Origin: Xenorhabdus thuongxuanensis
GTDB lineage: Bacteria; Pseudomonadota; Gammaproteobacteria; Enterobacterales; Enterobacteriaceae
Length of the DNA stretch: 45,178 bases
Direction: 5' to 3'
Assembly (NCBI RefSeq): GCF_001908095.1
Contig: NZ_MKGR01000027.1
Coordinates: 1-45,178 of the forward strand
The position numbers were made by a program, and so were the translations under genes. The notes below the pieces were generated by a model. It did not search any database. It worked only from the letters and a program-made list of their open reading frames with translations, and had not been told where the DNA came from. Shown piece by piece: positions 17,744 through 25,532 of the stretch; the first letter of the stretch is position 1; the number at the start of each line of letters is the position of its first letter.

Positions 17744-19345
17744 TCAGCGTCGCGCAAGTCGGCGGGCGACAAGATAGCCGGAAGTCCCACTTAATCCGGG
17801 ACCCGGATGGGTTGAAGCCCCAATGTGAAACACGTTATTGACAGGTGTTTGATGCGCCTTTGCACCTTGCGCAGGAGCAAACGGACGTAGCCAGAAAAAT
17901 TGATCAGGTGAACACATACCTGAATAGGGATCGCCCCCTGATAAATTACAGTTCAATGCCTGTAAATCCGCCGGAGAATAGGCTTTACGGCCAACAATTG
18001 AGGATGAAAAACCCGGCATCACCGTTTCCAGACGAGCCTGTACCCGATCCGCAACTGCTTCGCGGATAACCTCATTCCATTTACCATCTGCGGGAACAGG
18101 AATTTCTCCCGCCGCATCGCCTTTTAGCTGCGTCGGCAACTCCTGCATTTGAATCCACAAAATCCAACCGTCCTTTGGGGCACGGGAAGGATCAAGAACG
18201 GTTGGCTGCCCTATCGCAAGTGTCGGATGGCTAGGCAGATAACCATTGTTGGCCTGTGTCACGGACAAACAGATTTGTTCCATACTCTCCGTTAAATGGA
18301 CAAGTGGGACATGGCACAATTCAGGCTCACACCACGGTGGTGGCGCGTTCAAGGCAAAATGAACCTGCATTCCCCCGCGCCCATAACGATAGTTCCGCGC
18401 CCGTTGCAGGAGCGTATCGGGAACCTTATCCAGCAAGTGACCATAAAGCTGTTGGGGCGTTACATTGCAGACCACTGCCTCGCTGGCGTGATAAATCTGC
18501 CCCGCAACCATCACACCAGAAGCACGGCGCTGTTTCCCCTGTCCTTGGGTGATGATACGGTCAACGTTAGCATGAGTGATAAGCTGACCGCCGTGTTGCT
18601 CAATGATCCCTGTTAGCGCTTCTACAATGCGCAGACTGCCACCTTTTACCACTGGCATCCCGCCGGCAACCACAGCAGCAAAAGTGAGCTTACCTATCAG
18701 AGCAGAGCTGGCATCATCTGGTCCCAATCCCGTATGCAATACCCACGGCGCCAGCAGAGCGCGGCTAAAATCAGACTGTAACTCACGTTCAGCCCAGCGC
18801 CGGAAAGTTTCCAGCGAACTGCCGACAAACTCACTCAATCCATCAATACCGCGTTTGCGCCATTCAGAAAACAACAATTTGAGTATCCCGAAACCATAGG
18901 GATTTTGTCCTAATAAGCCCAAGATCAGGGCGGCATCATCATGGAGGATTTGCTGTGCCATGCGAGTCAATGTCTCTCCGTCACCCATTGCAATTTCATC
19001 AAGCCGCACGGCTGAGGCCAGAATATCTCGCTTTAAGGCAATTCCCTTGCCATTGGGTTGGATCAACCCCGTTGAATAATCGCTTTGCAGAAATTCCAAA
19101 CCTGCCTTTTCCAACGCAGGTTTGAGTTCTTGATAAGCTGGACTGCCCAAAAACAGCGGATACCAGCAAGAGAGCACATCATGGGTATAACCGGAAAAAA
19201 GTTCTTCCGTGCGAATACAGCCGCCAAGTACCGCATTGCGTTCCAGTACCAGGACTGATTTACCCCATGTTGCCAACAAGGCAGCACATACCAACGAGTT
19301 TATGCCACTGCCGACAATAATCACTTGTGGCCTGGAACCTGTCAT
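17744..19345 (-). CDS. Phytoene-desaturase-like FAD-dependent oxidoreductase
   Basis: The 533-residue protein has an N-terminal FAD fold (IIVGSGINSLVCAALLA, VLERNAVLGG). Its C-terminal FAD motif (GASTHPGPGLSGTSGY) is characteristic of the COG1233/CrtI superfamily. No carotenoid genes are nearby, so a carotenoid role is unlikely. The start overlaps the stop of the cyclase-family gene (ATGA), showing tight coupling to it. I infer that it oxidises an indolic intermediate, for instance 3-hydroxyindolin-2-one (dioxindole) to isatin, because the next expected enzyme is an isatin hydrolase. The superfamily is certain and the substrate is a guess. Confidence 0.8.
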   Translation of the reverse strand: MTGSRPQVIIVGSGINSLVCAALLATWGKSVLVLERNAVLGGCIRTEELFSGYTHDVLSCWYPLFLGSPAYQELKPALEKAGLEFLQSDYSTGLIQPNGKGIALKRDILASAVRLDEIAMGDGETLTRMAQQILHDDAALILGLLGQNPYGFGILKLLFSEWRKRGIDGLSEFVGSSLETFRRWAERELQSDFSRALLAPWVLHTGLGPDDASSALIGKLTFAAVVAGGMPVVKGGSLRIVEALTGIIEQHGGQLITHANVDRIITQGQGKQRRASGVMVAGQIYHASEAVVCNVTPQQLYGHLLDKVPDTLLQRARNYRYGRGGMQVHFALNAPPPWCEPELCHVPLVHLTESMEQICLSVTQANNGYLPSHPTLAIGQPTVLDPSRAPKDGWILWIQMQELPTQLKGDAAGEIPVPADGKWNEVIREAVADRVQARLETVMPGFSSSIVGRKAYSPADLQALNCNLSGGDPYSGMCSPDQFFWLRPFAPAQGAKAHQTPVNNVFHIGASTHPGPGLSGTSGYLVARRLARR

Positions 19346-20142
19346 GGTATCGCCCCAGAGAAAGATTCAACCAATGCCAGAACACGCAGCGGGCTTCCCG
19401 AACCACCACCAATCTTGAGGGGAGCCGCAATAATGACCACACCCGTGGGTGGCAATAAATCGAGATTTTTCAGGCACTGCAAGCCATATTTATTCGCCCC
19501 GTGCATCAACGTATGACAGGGATATGCCACTGGCCAGGAATAAGATTGACCCGCATCCGTATTAATGGTTTCTACCCCGAATCCTCGAATATCCCGCTCA
19601 TAAATCAGCCATTCCACCGCTTCCTGACTGGGTCCTGGCGTGTGAGCACCATCATCATGCATATTGAGAAAACGTACCGGATCATCCGCCCGTTTTGACC
19701 AGTCTGTACGAAACAACAACCAGGCTCCGGCAGGAATATGTCCATGCTGTTCCTCCCAGGATTGTAAAAACTCAACCGTCAATATCCAGTCTGGATCTTG
19801 TGCCACCTGCTGGCTGGCATCCACCACCACAGCAGGTGCCACAAAATTATCCAAAGGAATGGTATCAACGCTGTTATCTGGGTGATCTTTACCGCTTACC
19901 CAATGTATCGGCGCATCAAAATGCGTTCCGGTATGCTCACCACAACTAAAATTGTTCCAGTACCAACCTGGACCATGCTCGTCATAGTGAGAAATGCGCT
20001 CCATGTTGAATGCCCAAACTTGTCCAAATTGTTCAGGCAACTGCAAGGCCGGAAAATCCGGAGTCAATGTCTGCGTAAGGTCTATGATTTTCACACTGCC
20101 CTGATTTAACGCAGTGACAAACGCACTTAACGGACTATTCAT
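19342..20142 (-). CDS. Cyclase/isatin-hydrolase family metal-dependent hydrolase
   Basis: The 266-residue protein has the family metal motif H-x-G-T-H-x-D-x-P-x-H as HTGTHFDAPIH, with His70, His74, Asp76 and His80. It also has a conserved later segment, HTLMHGANKYGLQCLKNL. The family (kynurenine formamidase-like, PF04199) includes Mn2+-dependent isatin hydrolase, which opens isatin to isatinate. The neighbouring indole-monooxygenase-like and SDR genes make an indolic lactam the likely substrate. Alternatives are an N-formyl arylamide or a ring-opening step on 3-hydroxyindolin-2-one, as seen in indole-degrading Acinetobacter. It lies 33 nt after the flavin reductase. Confidence 0.83.
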   Translation of the reverse strand: MNSPLSAFVTALNQGSVKIIDLTQTLTPDFPALQLPEQFGQVWAFNMERISHYDEHGPGWYWNNFSCGEHTGTHFDAPIHWVSGKDHPDNSVDTIPLDNFVAPAVVVDASQQVAQDPDWILTVEFLQSWEEQHGHIPAGAWLLFRTDWSKRADDPVRFLNMHDDGAHTPGPSQEAVEWLIYERDIRGFGVETINTDAGQSYSWPVAYPCHTLMHGANKYGLQCLKNLDLLPPTGVVIIAAPLKIGGGSGSPLRVLALVESFSGAIP

Positions 20143-20175
20143 TAATCATGTTCTCCTGAATGTTTGCCAGCAGAA

Positions 20176-20730
20176 TTATTTTTTATTTCCGTGAACATCA
20201 TGCAGACCGGTAAACATGCCGCCATGAAAAACCAATGGCTTACCTTCGATACTGGCAATTCGTTTGACCTGACCAATCATCAGCAAGTGATCGCCAAGAT
20301 GCGTTTGCTGGTGATTAGCACAAACCAGTGTCGCGATCGCTCCCCCAATCGAAGGGATACCTTCAGGCGTTTCCTGCACCAGAATATCCTGAAATTTATT
20401 TTCTACCCGCGAACTCGCAAAACGCAAAGCCAGTTCCTGATGATCATGACTCAGGATGCTGATGGTGAAATATTCACAGTCACGGAACACAGACAGATTA
20501 GGTGAATGATTAACCAAACTCCAGAGCACCAAAGGCGGTTCCAGTGAAAGTGAAGCAAATGAGTTGATGGTCAACCCTACATTACGCCCCTCAGCAGTGC
20601 GCGTCGCAACAATGGCAACACCTGTCGGATATTTGCCTAAAAGCGTGCGCAAATCTCTCGTTTCAAATTCGGTCGCGCCCCATCCACTATCAAACAGCGG
20701 CATTTGGTTATTCAGGGTATTTATGCTCAT
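20176..20730 (-). CDS. Flavin reductase partner of the monooxygenase (StyB/HpaC-like)
   Basis: From the ATG at 20730, preceded by a GGGGGGA site, the protein has 184 residues. It has the flavin_reductase split-barrel signature: LLGKYPTGVAIVATR, GLTINSFASLSLEPPLVLWS and ISILSHDHQELA. The frame continues 11 codons upstream into the monooxygenase stop, but the ribosome-binding site favours 20730. It should supply reduced flavin from NAD(P)H to the two-component monooxygenase encoded 13 nt upstream. Confidence 0.88.
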   Translation of the reverse strand: MSINTLNNQMPLFDSGWGATEFETRDLRTLLGKYPTGVAIVATRTAEGRNVGLTINSFASLSLEPPLVLWSLVNHSPNLSVFRDCEYFTISILSHDHQELALRFASSRVENKFQDILVQETPEGIPSIGGAIATLVCANHQQTHLGDHLLMIGQVKRIASIEGKPLVFHGGMFTGLHDVHGNKK

Positions 20731-20743
20731 GTGATCCCCCCGT

Positions 20744-21988
20744 TTATGCCCGAATTTCTTCAATTAGCTGTGAATGGATGTATTCTTCACAGGCATGGGC
20801 ATCTTCCCACCACGGGAACAGTACCGGAGGGTGGTTGAAAGCATTGGCAATTGTGCTGGCGAGTGTCGGCAGACGCTGGGCAGCTGCTAACAATTCCAGA
20901 ACATGTGGCTTTGGTGGGACAAGAAGGCTGTTTGTCCATTCCACAACGTAATGACCATATTTCCAGAATTGTTCAAATGTATCGTTCATCCATTCAGCCG
21001 TAAACGGTTGATCACCACGGGCAAGAATGGCTTCGTAATAGACTTTGCAGGCTTTTGTTGCATTATTTGAACCTTGCCCAGTCAGCGGATCATTCGTCAC
21101 TACCGCATCCCCCAGGCCAAAAACCTGGCGACCAGAAGGCAAAGTCAGCACTGGCTTACGCACCACTGGCGCAAAACAGCCCGCCAGAATGCCATTTTCA
21201 TCAGTAAGCTCCACATGCTCACAACGTTCAGATTCCCACGGCAAGAAAGTGTTGAGGATCTGTTTGCTATAGGCCAGATGTGCCTGCGGTGTTCTGGCCT
21301 CTTGCCAGCCATCCATTGCTCCCCCTGGAATACCTTCAAAAACCATAATGTCGCAGGGACCATTTAGTGTCAGGGCAGGAAAAACGAAATATTCCCCTAC
21401 ACCAGGGATCAGGTTAAAAGAAACACGGGAATATTCAGGCGTTGGCAACATACCATTCACATAGGTCAATGCCAGGGCACGCCGAGGGGTATCATATGGA
21501 GAACGTGAAGCATCGCGTTCCAGCAATTTTACAATCTCCCCTTTTCCTCCCGCCAGAATGACCAGTTCATGGTTGGCAGACAGGCGTTCCAGTTCAGCAA
21601 CCCCCACATCGTTAATTTCCAGATTACCGCCCCGAGAAACAAATAATTCCAGCCAAAATGGCATCTTAATGCGTTGATCAACAGCTTGCGCATATTTATC
21701 AAGCCGTGCACTCCATTCAATTGCCTTGTCATTGGGAATTTCGGGATGTGGCACGGTGAAACCGATACCTTCAACGGGCGGACATTGCGTTTCCCACTGA
21801 TTCAATCCCAAATCACGTTCAAATTGTAAAGAAGCATCAAACATGCACTGGCTTGACAGAACCCGACCATTGCGAACATCATCAGGCGTGCGGTTGGTGA
21901 CTACAGTGACTTGATAGCCCTTGTCAAGCAGACCAAGGGCCAGAGGCAGTCCAGCTTGGCCACCTCCGACGATAGCGATACGACGCAT
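20744..21988 (-). CDS. Styrene/indole monooxygenase-like FAD protein (StyA/IifC type)
   Basis: The 414-residue protein has the N-terminal FAD motif IVGGGQAGLPLALGL without a separate NAD(P)H-binding motif. It also has the GLGDAVVTNDPLTGQGSNNA segment characteristic of the external flavoprotein monooxygenases of the styrene-monooxygenase group. These enzymes epoxidise the C2-C3 bond of indole or the vinyl bond of styrene using reduced FAD from a partner reductase. The partner is encoded directly downstream. The SDR upstream and cyclase-family hydrolase downstream match indole-degrading clusters rather than styrene clusters, which would carry StyC/StyD (isomerase and aldehyde dehydrogenase). 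Indole is therefore the favoured substrate. Confidence 0.86.
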   Translation of the reverse strand: MRRIAIVGGGQAGLPLALGLLDKGYQVTVVTNRTPDDVRNGRVLSSQCMFDASLQFERDLGLNQWETQCPPVEGIGFTVPHPEIPNDKAIEWSARLDKYAQAVDQRIKMPFWLELFVSRGGNLEINDVGVAELERLSANHELVILAGGKGEIVKLLERDASRSPYDTPRRALALTYVNGMLPTPEYSRVSFNLIPGVGEYFVFPALTLNGPCDIMVFEGIPGGAMDGWQEARTPQAHLAYSKQILNTFLPWESERCEHVELTDENGILAGCFAPVVRKPVLTLPSGRQVFGLGDAVVTNDPLTGQGSNNATKACKVYYEAILARGDQPFTAEWMNDTFEQFWKYGHYVVEWTNSLLVPPKPHVLELLAAAQRLPTLASTIANAFNHPPVLFPWWEDAHACEEYIHSQLIEEIRA

Positions 21989-22026
21989 AGTATTTTCCTC
22001 TTTTGTTTTGGATGGCGGAACTGAAC

Positions 22027-22815
22027 CTATTCCGCCAACCGTGGAATAGCGGGTTTCGCCTGTTCTGGTCCCATTGCTGAATAACCACCATCAACGGCAT
22101 AATCTGCACCAGTTACAAAACTCGCCAAATCTGATAAGAGAAATGCCACGACTTGAGCAATTTCTTCGGGATCACCGACACGACCAAGCAGATGGTAATC
22201 TGCGGCAACATTATCGGCTTTCTGTCGCTTCCCCTGGGTCAGCTCATCCATAACCCGTGACCAAGTCCACCCTGGTGAAACAGAATTAACGCGGATGTGG
22301 TCAGCGGCATAATCCATTGCCATACTGCGGGTGATTTGCAGCAACGCAGCTTTCGAGGCGGGATATAACCAGCGGCCTGTCTGGGCAATTGAGGAAGAAA
22401 TGCTGGTGAAGTTAACAATGGCGCCACCTCCCGCTGCAATGAGATAAGGCCGGACAAATTGAGCGGCTCGAACAGCACTGATCACATTAATATTCAAGGC
22501 GGTCAGCCATGTTTCACGGCCAGTATCGGCACCATTATCCAGATAAGTGGCTGCAAGGTTGATGAGGTAATCCAGACGGTTATAGTGAGTAACAACTTCA
22601 TGTATTGCCTGAGCAAGTTGTTTGTCGTCAGTAATATCGACATGCCAGAAACGGATGGATTCCGGTTGCAGGCTGGCTATTTTTTTCCCGCCTGCCTGAT
22701 CAATATCAAAAATCGCGACCTTAACCCCATATTCACTCAATACCTTGGCAACGGTTGCCCCAATTTTGGTAGCCCCACCAGTGACAATAGCGACTTTATT
22801 ATTTAAGCCCTGCAT
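22027..22815 (-). CDS. Short-chain dehydrogenase/reductase, first gene of the upper operon
   Basis: The 262-residue classical SDR has a cofactor motif (VTGGATKIGATVA), Asp at the end of the second strand (IFDIDQAGG, favouring NAD+), NLAA, catalytic Ser in TSISSSIAQTG and YPASK. The C-terminal VTGADYAVDGGY is typical of the family. In indole-degrading Acinetobacter an SDR oxidises indole 2,3-dihydrodiol to 3-hydroxyindolin-2-one, and I propose the same role here. It precedes the monooxygenase by 38 nt. Confidence 0.88.
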   Translation of the reverse strand: MQGLNNKVAIVTGGATKIGATVAKVLSEYGVKVAIFDIDQAGGKKIASLQPESIRFWHVDITDDKQLAQAIHEVVTHYNRLDYLINLAATYLDNGADTGRETWLTALNINVISAVRAAQFVRPYLIAAGGGAIVNFTSISSSIAQTGRWLYPASKAALLQITRSMAMDYAADHIRVNSVSPGWTWSRVMDELTQGKRQKADNVAADYHLLGRVGDPEEIAQVVAFLLSDLASFVTGADYAVDGGYSAMGPEQAKPAIPRLAE

Positions 22816-23003
22816 AAGGGTTCCCCTTTTGTCATATGCCCACCAGAGTGATTAATCAAGAAATCATGAGGGGTATCATTACGTGAAATAGGGAAATGCA
22901 AGTAGCCGCTATATGCAGAAAATAGCCATTCAGTGCAGATTTGATATCTTACCCGCCGCCAAAATGCGGGTAAGAAAATACGAAAAAGGGATAAAGTGAG
23001 GGA
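22816..23003 (-). promoter_or_regulatory. Promoter region of the upper (indole) operon with paired XylS-type boxes
   Basis: Read on the minus strand, two copies of TGCA-N6-GGCTA lie at 22937-22923 and 22917-22903, with start points 20 bases apart. They fit the TGCA-N6-GGNTA direct-repeat operator of XylS-family activators and point toward the SDR gene. About 21 bases further on, TAATGAT (22881-22875) can serve as a -10 element, the spacing expected when the proximal box covers the -35 region. A ribosome-binding site (AAGGGGAA) precedes the SDR start. Confidence 0.7.
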
Positions 23004-23800
23004 TTATTGCAGGGAGAGTAATTCTTCACGGCTCAGGCCAGTACTTTCCATAATCAATTCAATACTGACACCATTTTTTAACAGATTACGCGCTATTTCT
23101 AATCGCGCCTCATGTTGACCTTCTTCTCTACCTTGTTGAACACCTTGTTGAACACCTTGTTGAACACCTTGTAAAATACCTTGTTGAACACCTTCTTTCC
23201 GGCCTTTTTCCTGTAATCGTTGGGCAATACTCACAATCACCTCCTGATGACGATCTGTCTGTTCAATCAGTTGTTGGATAACCTGTTCAAAATGCGGTGA
23301 ATCCATCGTGTTAAACAGGTAATTAAGGATAGTAACTACATCGTTATCACTATTATAATTGTGTTTAAGAGCCTGTGCCAATAACGCGGTCACGGCCTTA
23401 AACTCCTCCCGCAAATTTTTATGCTTCATTGCCAGTTCCATCACAGCGATTTTGCGATGATTCACCAGTTCGTTATCATCAATCACCGTCACATCGACTA
23501 GCGGAAACGGATTAAAGTACAGCTCTTCTGCCAATTCTGACAACGAAAAGCATTGCGTCCAAGTCTGCTGGAAAGGATAAGGGCTACTCACCGTGGTAGA
23601 ACAAAACGGGCACAACCAGCGGCAGTTCCTTGTTTCCCTGTTGCAGATGCTGATTCATGGCCATAAACGAATAGTGCATCATTCGCCACGCCATCATTTT
23701 ATCTGGGGTGGACTGGTGTTCAACCAGGACATAGATATAGCCATCACCTTGTTGCGTTTTTACCGAATAGAGGACATCCGACATTCTCGAACGCCTATTA
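23004..23800 (-). pseudogene. Rpn-family recombination-promoting nuclease/putative transposase, frameshifted and 5'-truncated
   Basis: The upstream part (minus strand, to about 23591) reads [33 protein letters not shown] and VPVLFYHGE. This is the PD-(D/E)XK-type nuclease core of RpnA-like proteins. It stops at a TAG right after FYHGE. The rest of the protein (SPYPFQQTW to the end at 23004) continues in another frame, so a single indel near 23590 breaks the gene. The first 60 or so residues are also missing: upstream sequence loses family similarity near 23800 and runs into a toxin relic on the opposite strand. The C-terminal part has GVQQ repeats, as usual in this family. Confidence 0.75.
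23131..23190. repeat. Five 12-bp tandem repeats inside the Rpn pseudogene
   Basis: Units CCTTGTTGAACA start at 23131, 23143, 23155 and 23179, with a diverged unit CCTTGTAAAATA at 23167. They encode the repeated GVQQ motif on the minus strand. Copy number could vary by slippage. Confidence 0.85.
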
Positions 23801-23895
23801 TCATCAATTAAGATATATATTCCAATCTCAAACACATTTGGATATTTGGAGTCGAATATCGCTATTTTTGTTACACCATCTAGAAAAGTCACTAA

Positions 23896-24109
23896 CTTCA
23901 GGAAGTTGATCCGAATAGTAATGCAATTGTGCTTTGTGCGGGTAATAAGGCAGGGCAAAACCAAAAATTATTCTATGAAGAAATTATTAATACTGCTGAT
24001 GAAAAATTTAAAATTCATCTAGAAAATTTGGAGAGATAAGATGGCCACTTTAACAGAACTGATGGCAAAACGAAGCTCTGTCCCACTTATTCTGTTGCAG
24101 GGCATTTTT
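23896..24109 (+). pseudogene. Relic of a Gp49-like toxin / XRE antitoxin pair
   Basis: The first frame ends at TAA 24037-24039. It reads [33 protein letters not shown] and HLENLER, the C-terminal third of the toxin family seen intact at 29530. One base later an ATG (24041) begins MATLTELMAKRS, like the start of the antitoxin at 347 (MATYRELLAQES). That frame is cut after 12 residues, ending at a TAG where the Tad2-gene repeat unit begins. Both genes are therefore broken, the toxin at its 5' end and the antitoxin at the repeat junction. Confidence 0.7.
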
Positions 24110-24223
24110 TAGCAGTAAACTTCAAATTTACACCCCAACTAATCTCCGCTATAGCGGATAGGCAGATTTTATAACAAAATACCCTATTTTATTTCATATT
24201 AATTATTTTAATATCTCATATTA

Positions 24224-24318
24224 TTGAAATAAAAATCCAACCTAAGTAATATTAACTGGCGGTTTAGCAGTAGGATGAAATTACCTTGAATTTTAACGAA
24301 TAATTAAGTGAGGGATTT
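24224..24318 (+). promoter_or_regulatory. Conserved leader upstream of Tad2-like copy 1 (repeated at 25436-25532 and 26517-26611)
   Basis: The stretch from TATTGAAATAAAA through CCTAAGTAATAT, GCGGTTTA-CAGTAGGATGAA and TTACCTTGAA to GTGAGGGATTT is nearly unchanged before all three genes, while the surrounding DNA varies more. GAGGG 5 bases before each ATG is the ribosome-binding site. The conservation suggests a shared promoter or RNA control element. No hairpin stands out. Confidence 0.55.
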
Positions 24319-25068
24319 ATGTCTGAACTCAGTAAACCAGAAAATATGAATGCCAGCCTTAAATGCCCATTCAATCCTGACCAATACAGGGATTACGGTG
24401 CAGATATCATTGTACCAGCCGGTTCTTTCGCATGGGCACTGAGCAAAGTGTATTTGGGAAAACAGGTACATCGTAGTGGTTGGAATGCCCCTATAGAACA
24501 CATGCGTCTTGCTTACAAATCAGAGGTAGGCAGTGCAGATGATGGAGCTGCCTATATTGAGAAGAGTGACAAAGATGGTTATTGGTCTCGCTGGACACCA
24601 ATACAAGAAGATTTGATGGCTTGTGATTGGAAATTGCTGCAATTACCAGAATCAAATTGGATGTCTTTTGATCTTGAAGTAGGAATGGGTCTATTTGATG
24701 ACGCTATCTATAATGGATATATCAGCAACGATATGCGTCCTCGGGGGACAAAAATAAGAAATAGGAGTAGTGGTACTTTATCTAATTTCCAGAATAATAT
24801 AACGACGATTAGGGAAGTTGCAGGTTTTATCTGGGATTCTGATGAAGTTATTGTAGGCGTATCTTGCTATGAAGATGGATGTCAGAAGGCGGCAGAATTA
24901 CTTAAAAATAGTCTTTCTATAACGCTCAATGGTAAGACTTATAATTATGCCTTCAATAATGTATCAGTGCACGAATCTATTATAATTGCTACATATAGTG
25001 GTAATATTTCTGAATTCAATCAAATAGCGGAAATAGGTAAGACTCAAAATTTCCATCTTAGCTGGTAA
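24319..25068 (+). CDS. Tad2-like (DUF2829) domain protein with unrecognised C-terminal domain, copy 1
   Basis: The protein has 249 residues. Residues about 36-107 match the Tad2/DUF2829 pattern: SFAWALSKVYLGKQVHRSGW (with Asn56 next), an AYIEKSDKDG segment and RWTPIQEDLMACDWKLL. Tad2 proteins are phage-encoded anti-defence proteins that bind the cyclic nucleotide signal of Thoeris. Here the domain is joined to about 140 residues I do not recognise (REVAGFIWDSDEVIVGVSCY, SITLNGKTYNYAFNN, ending NFHLSW), and three copies occur in tandem. No signal peptide or membrane segment is present. A nucleotide-binding or defence-related role follows only from the domain resemblance. An effector or structural role is possible. 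Confidence 0.7.
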   Translation: MSELSKPENMNASLKCPFNPDQYRDYGADIIVPAGSFAWALSKVYLGKQVHRSGWNAPIEHMRLAYKSEVGSADDGAAYIEKSDKDGYWSRWTPIQEDLMACDWKLLQLPESNWMSFDLEVGMGLFDDAIYNGYISNDMRPRGTKIRNRSSGTLSNFQNNITTIREVAGFIWDSDEVIVGVSCYEDGCQKAAELLKNSLSITLNGKTYNYAFNNVSVHESIIIATYSGNISEFNQIAEIGKTQNFHLSW

Positions 25069-25532
25069 TATAAATAAATTTCCCAAATCTCTATTCTAAA
25101 TTTAAGGCTATGCGCCATTCAGCATGGCCTTTATGTCTTGCCGCTATAATAACTCCCAATACCTCAACATTCCTTATTGCCACGATATTTTTATAATAGA
25201 AACAATAAACCACATCGATATTAAACCTATTAAAGCCATTACTTTTGTCACTATTTCGTGGATGCGCCTTTATAGCCAACATAAAGGCCTGAGCAAGAAG
25301 TTATATTTTAGTAGGGTATTTTTTAGCAGCAAACTTCAAATTTACCATCCAACGGATATCCATCACAGCAGATAGTTGGATTATATAATAAAAACCATTA
25401 TTTTATTCCATATTAATTGCTTTTATATCTCACATTATTGAAATAAAAGCTTAACCTAAGTAATATGATCTGGCGGTTTAGCAGTAGGATGAAATTACCT
25501 TGAATTTTAACGAATAATTAAGTGAGGGATTT
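25069..25532. other. Spacer between Tad2-like copies 1 and 2
   Basis: This stretch contains the tail of repeat unit 1 with the minus-strand toxin relic (25091-25282), the start of unit 2 near 25315, and the conserved leader ending in the GAGGG site at about 25523. I see no other gene. The equivalent stretch 26149-26611 has the same organisation. Confidence 0.6.
25091..25282 (-). pseudogene. Possible RelE/ParE toxin remnant, unit 1
   Basis: The 63-residue minus-strand frame contains VVYCFYYKNI followed by VEVLGVIIAARH and a Trp. This resembles the last third of RelE/ParE toxins, where an aromatic strand is followed by a V-L-A-V-x-H-x-R-D-P-x-x-W strand. The front half of a toxin and any antitoxin are absent. 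The same frame is kept in unit 2. Confidence 0.4.

Noticed and set aside
17744-19345. Carotenoid biosynthesis gene
   Set aside because: The fold fits the CrtI superfamily, but no phytoene synthase, prenyl synthase or cyclase is present and the gene is coupled to an indole-type operon.
20744-21988. Styrene degradation (StyA) operon
   Set aside because: No styrene-oxide isomerase or phenylacetaldehyde dehydrogenase is present; an SDR and an isatin-hydrolase-family gene flank it instead.
23131-23190. Regular short repeats considered as a CRISPR array
   Set aside because: The units are 12 bp, have no spacers and encode GVQQ repeats within an Rpn-type protein.
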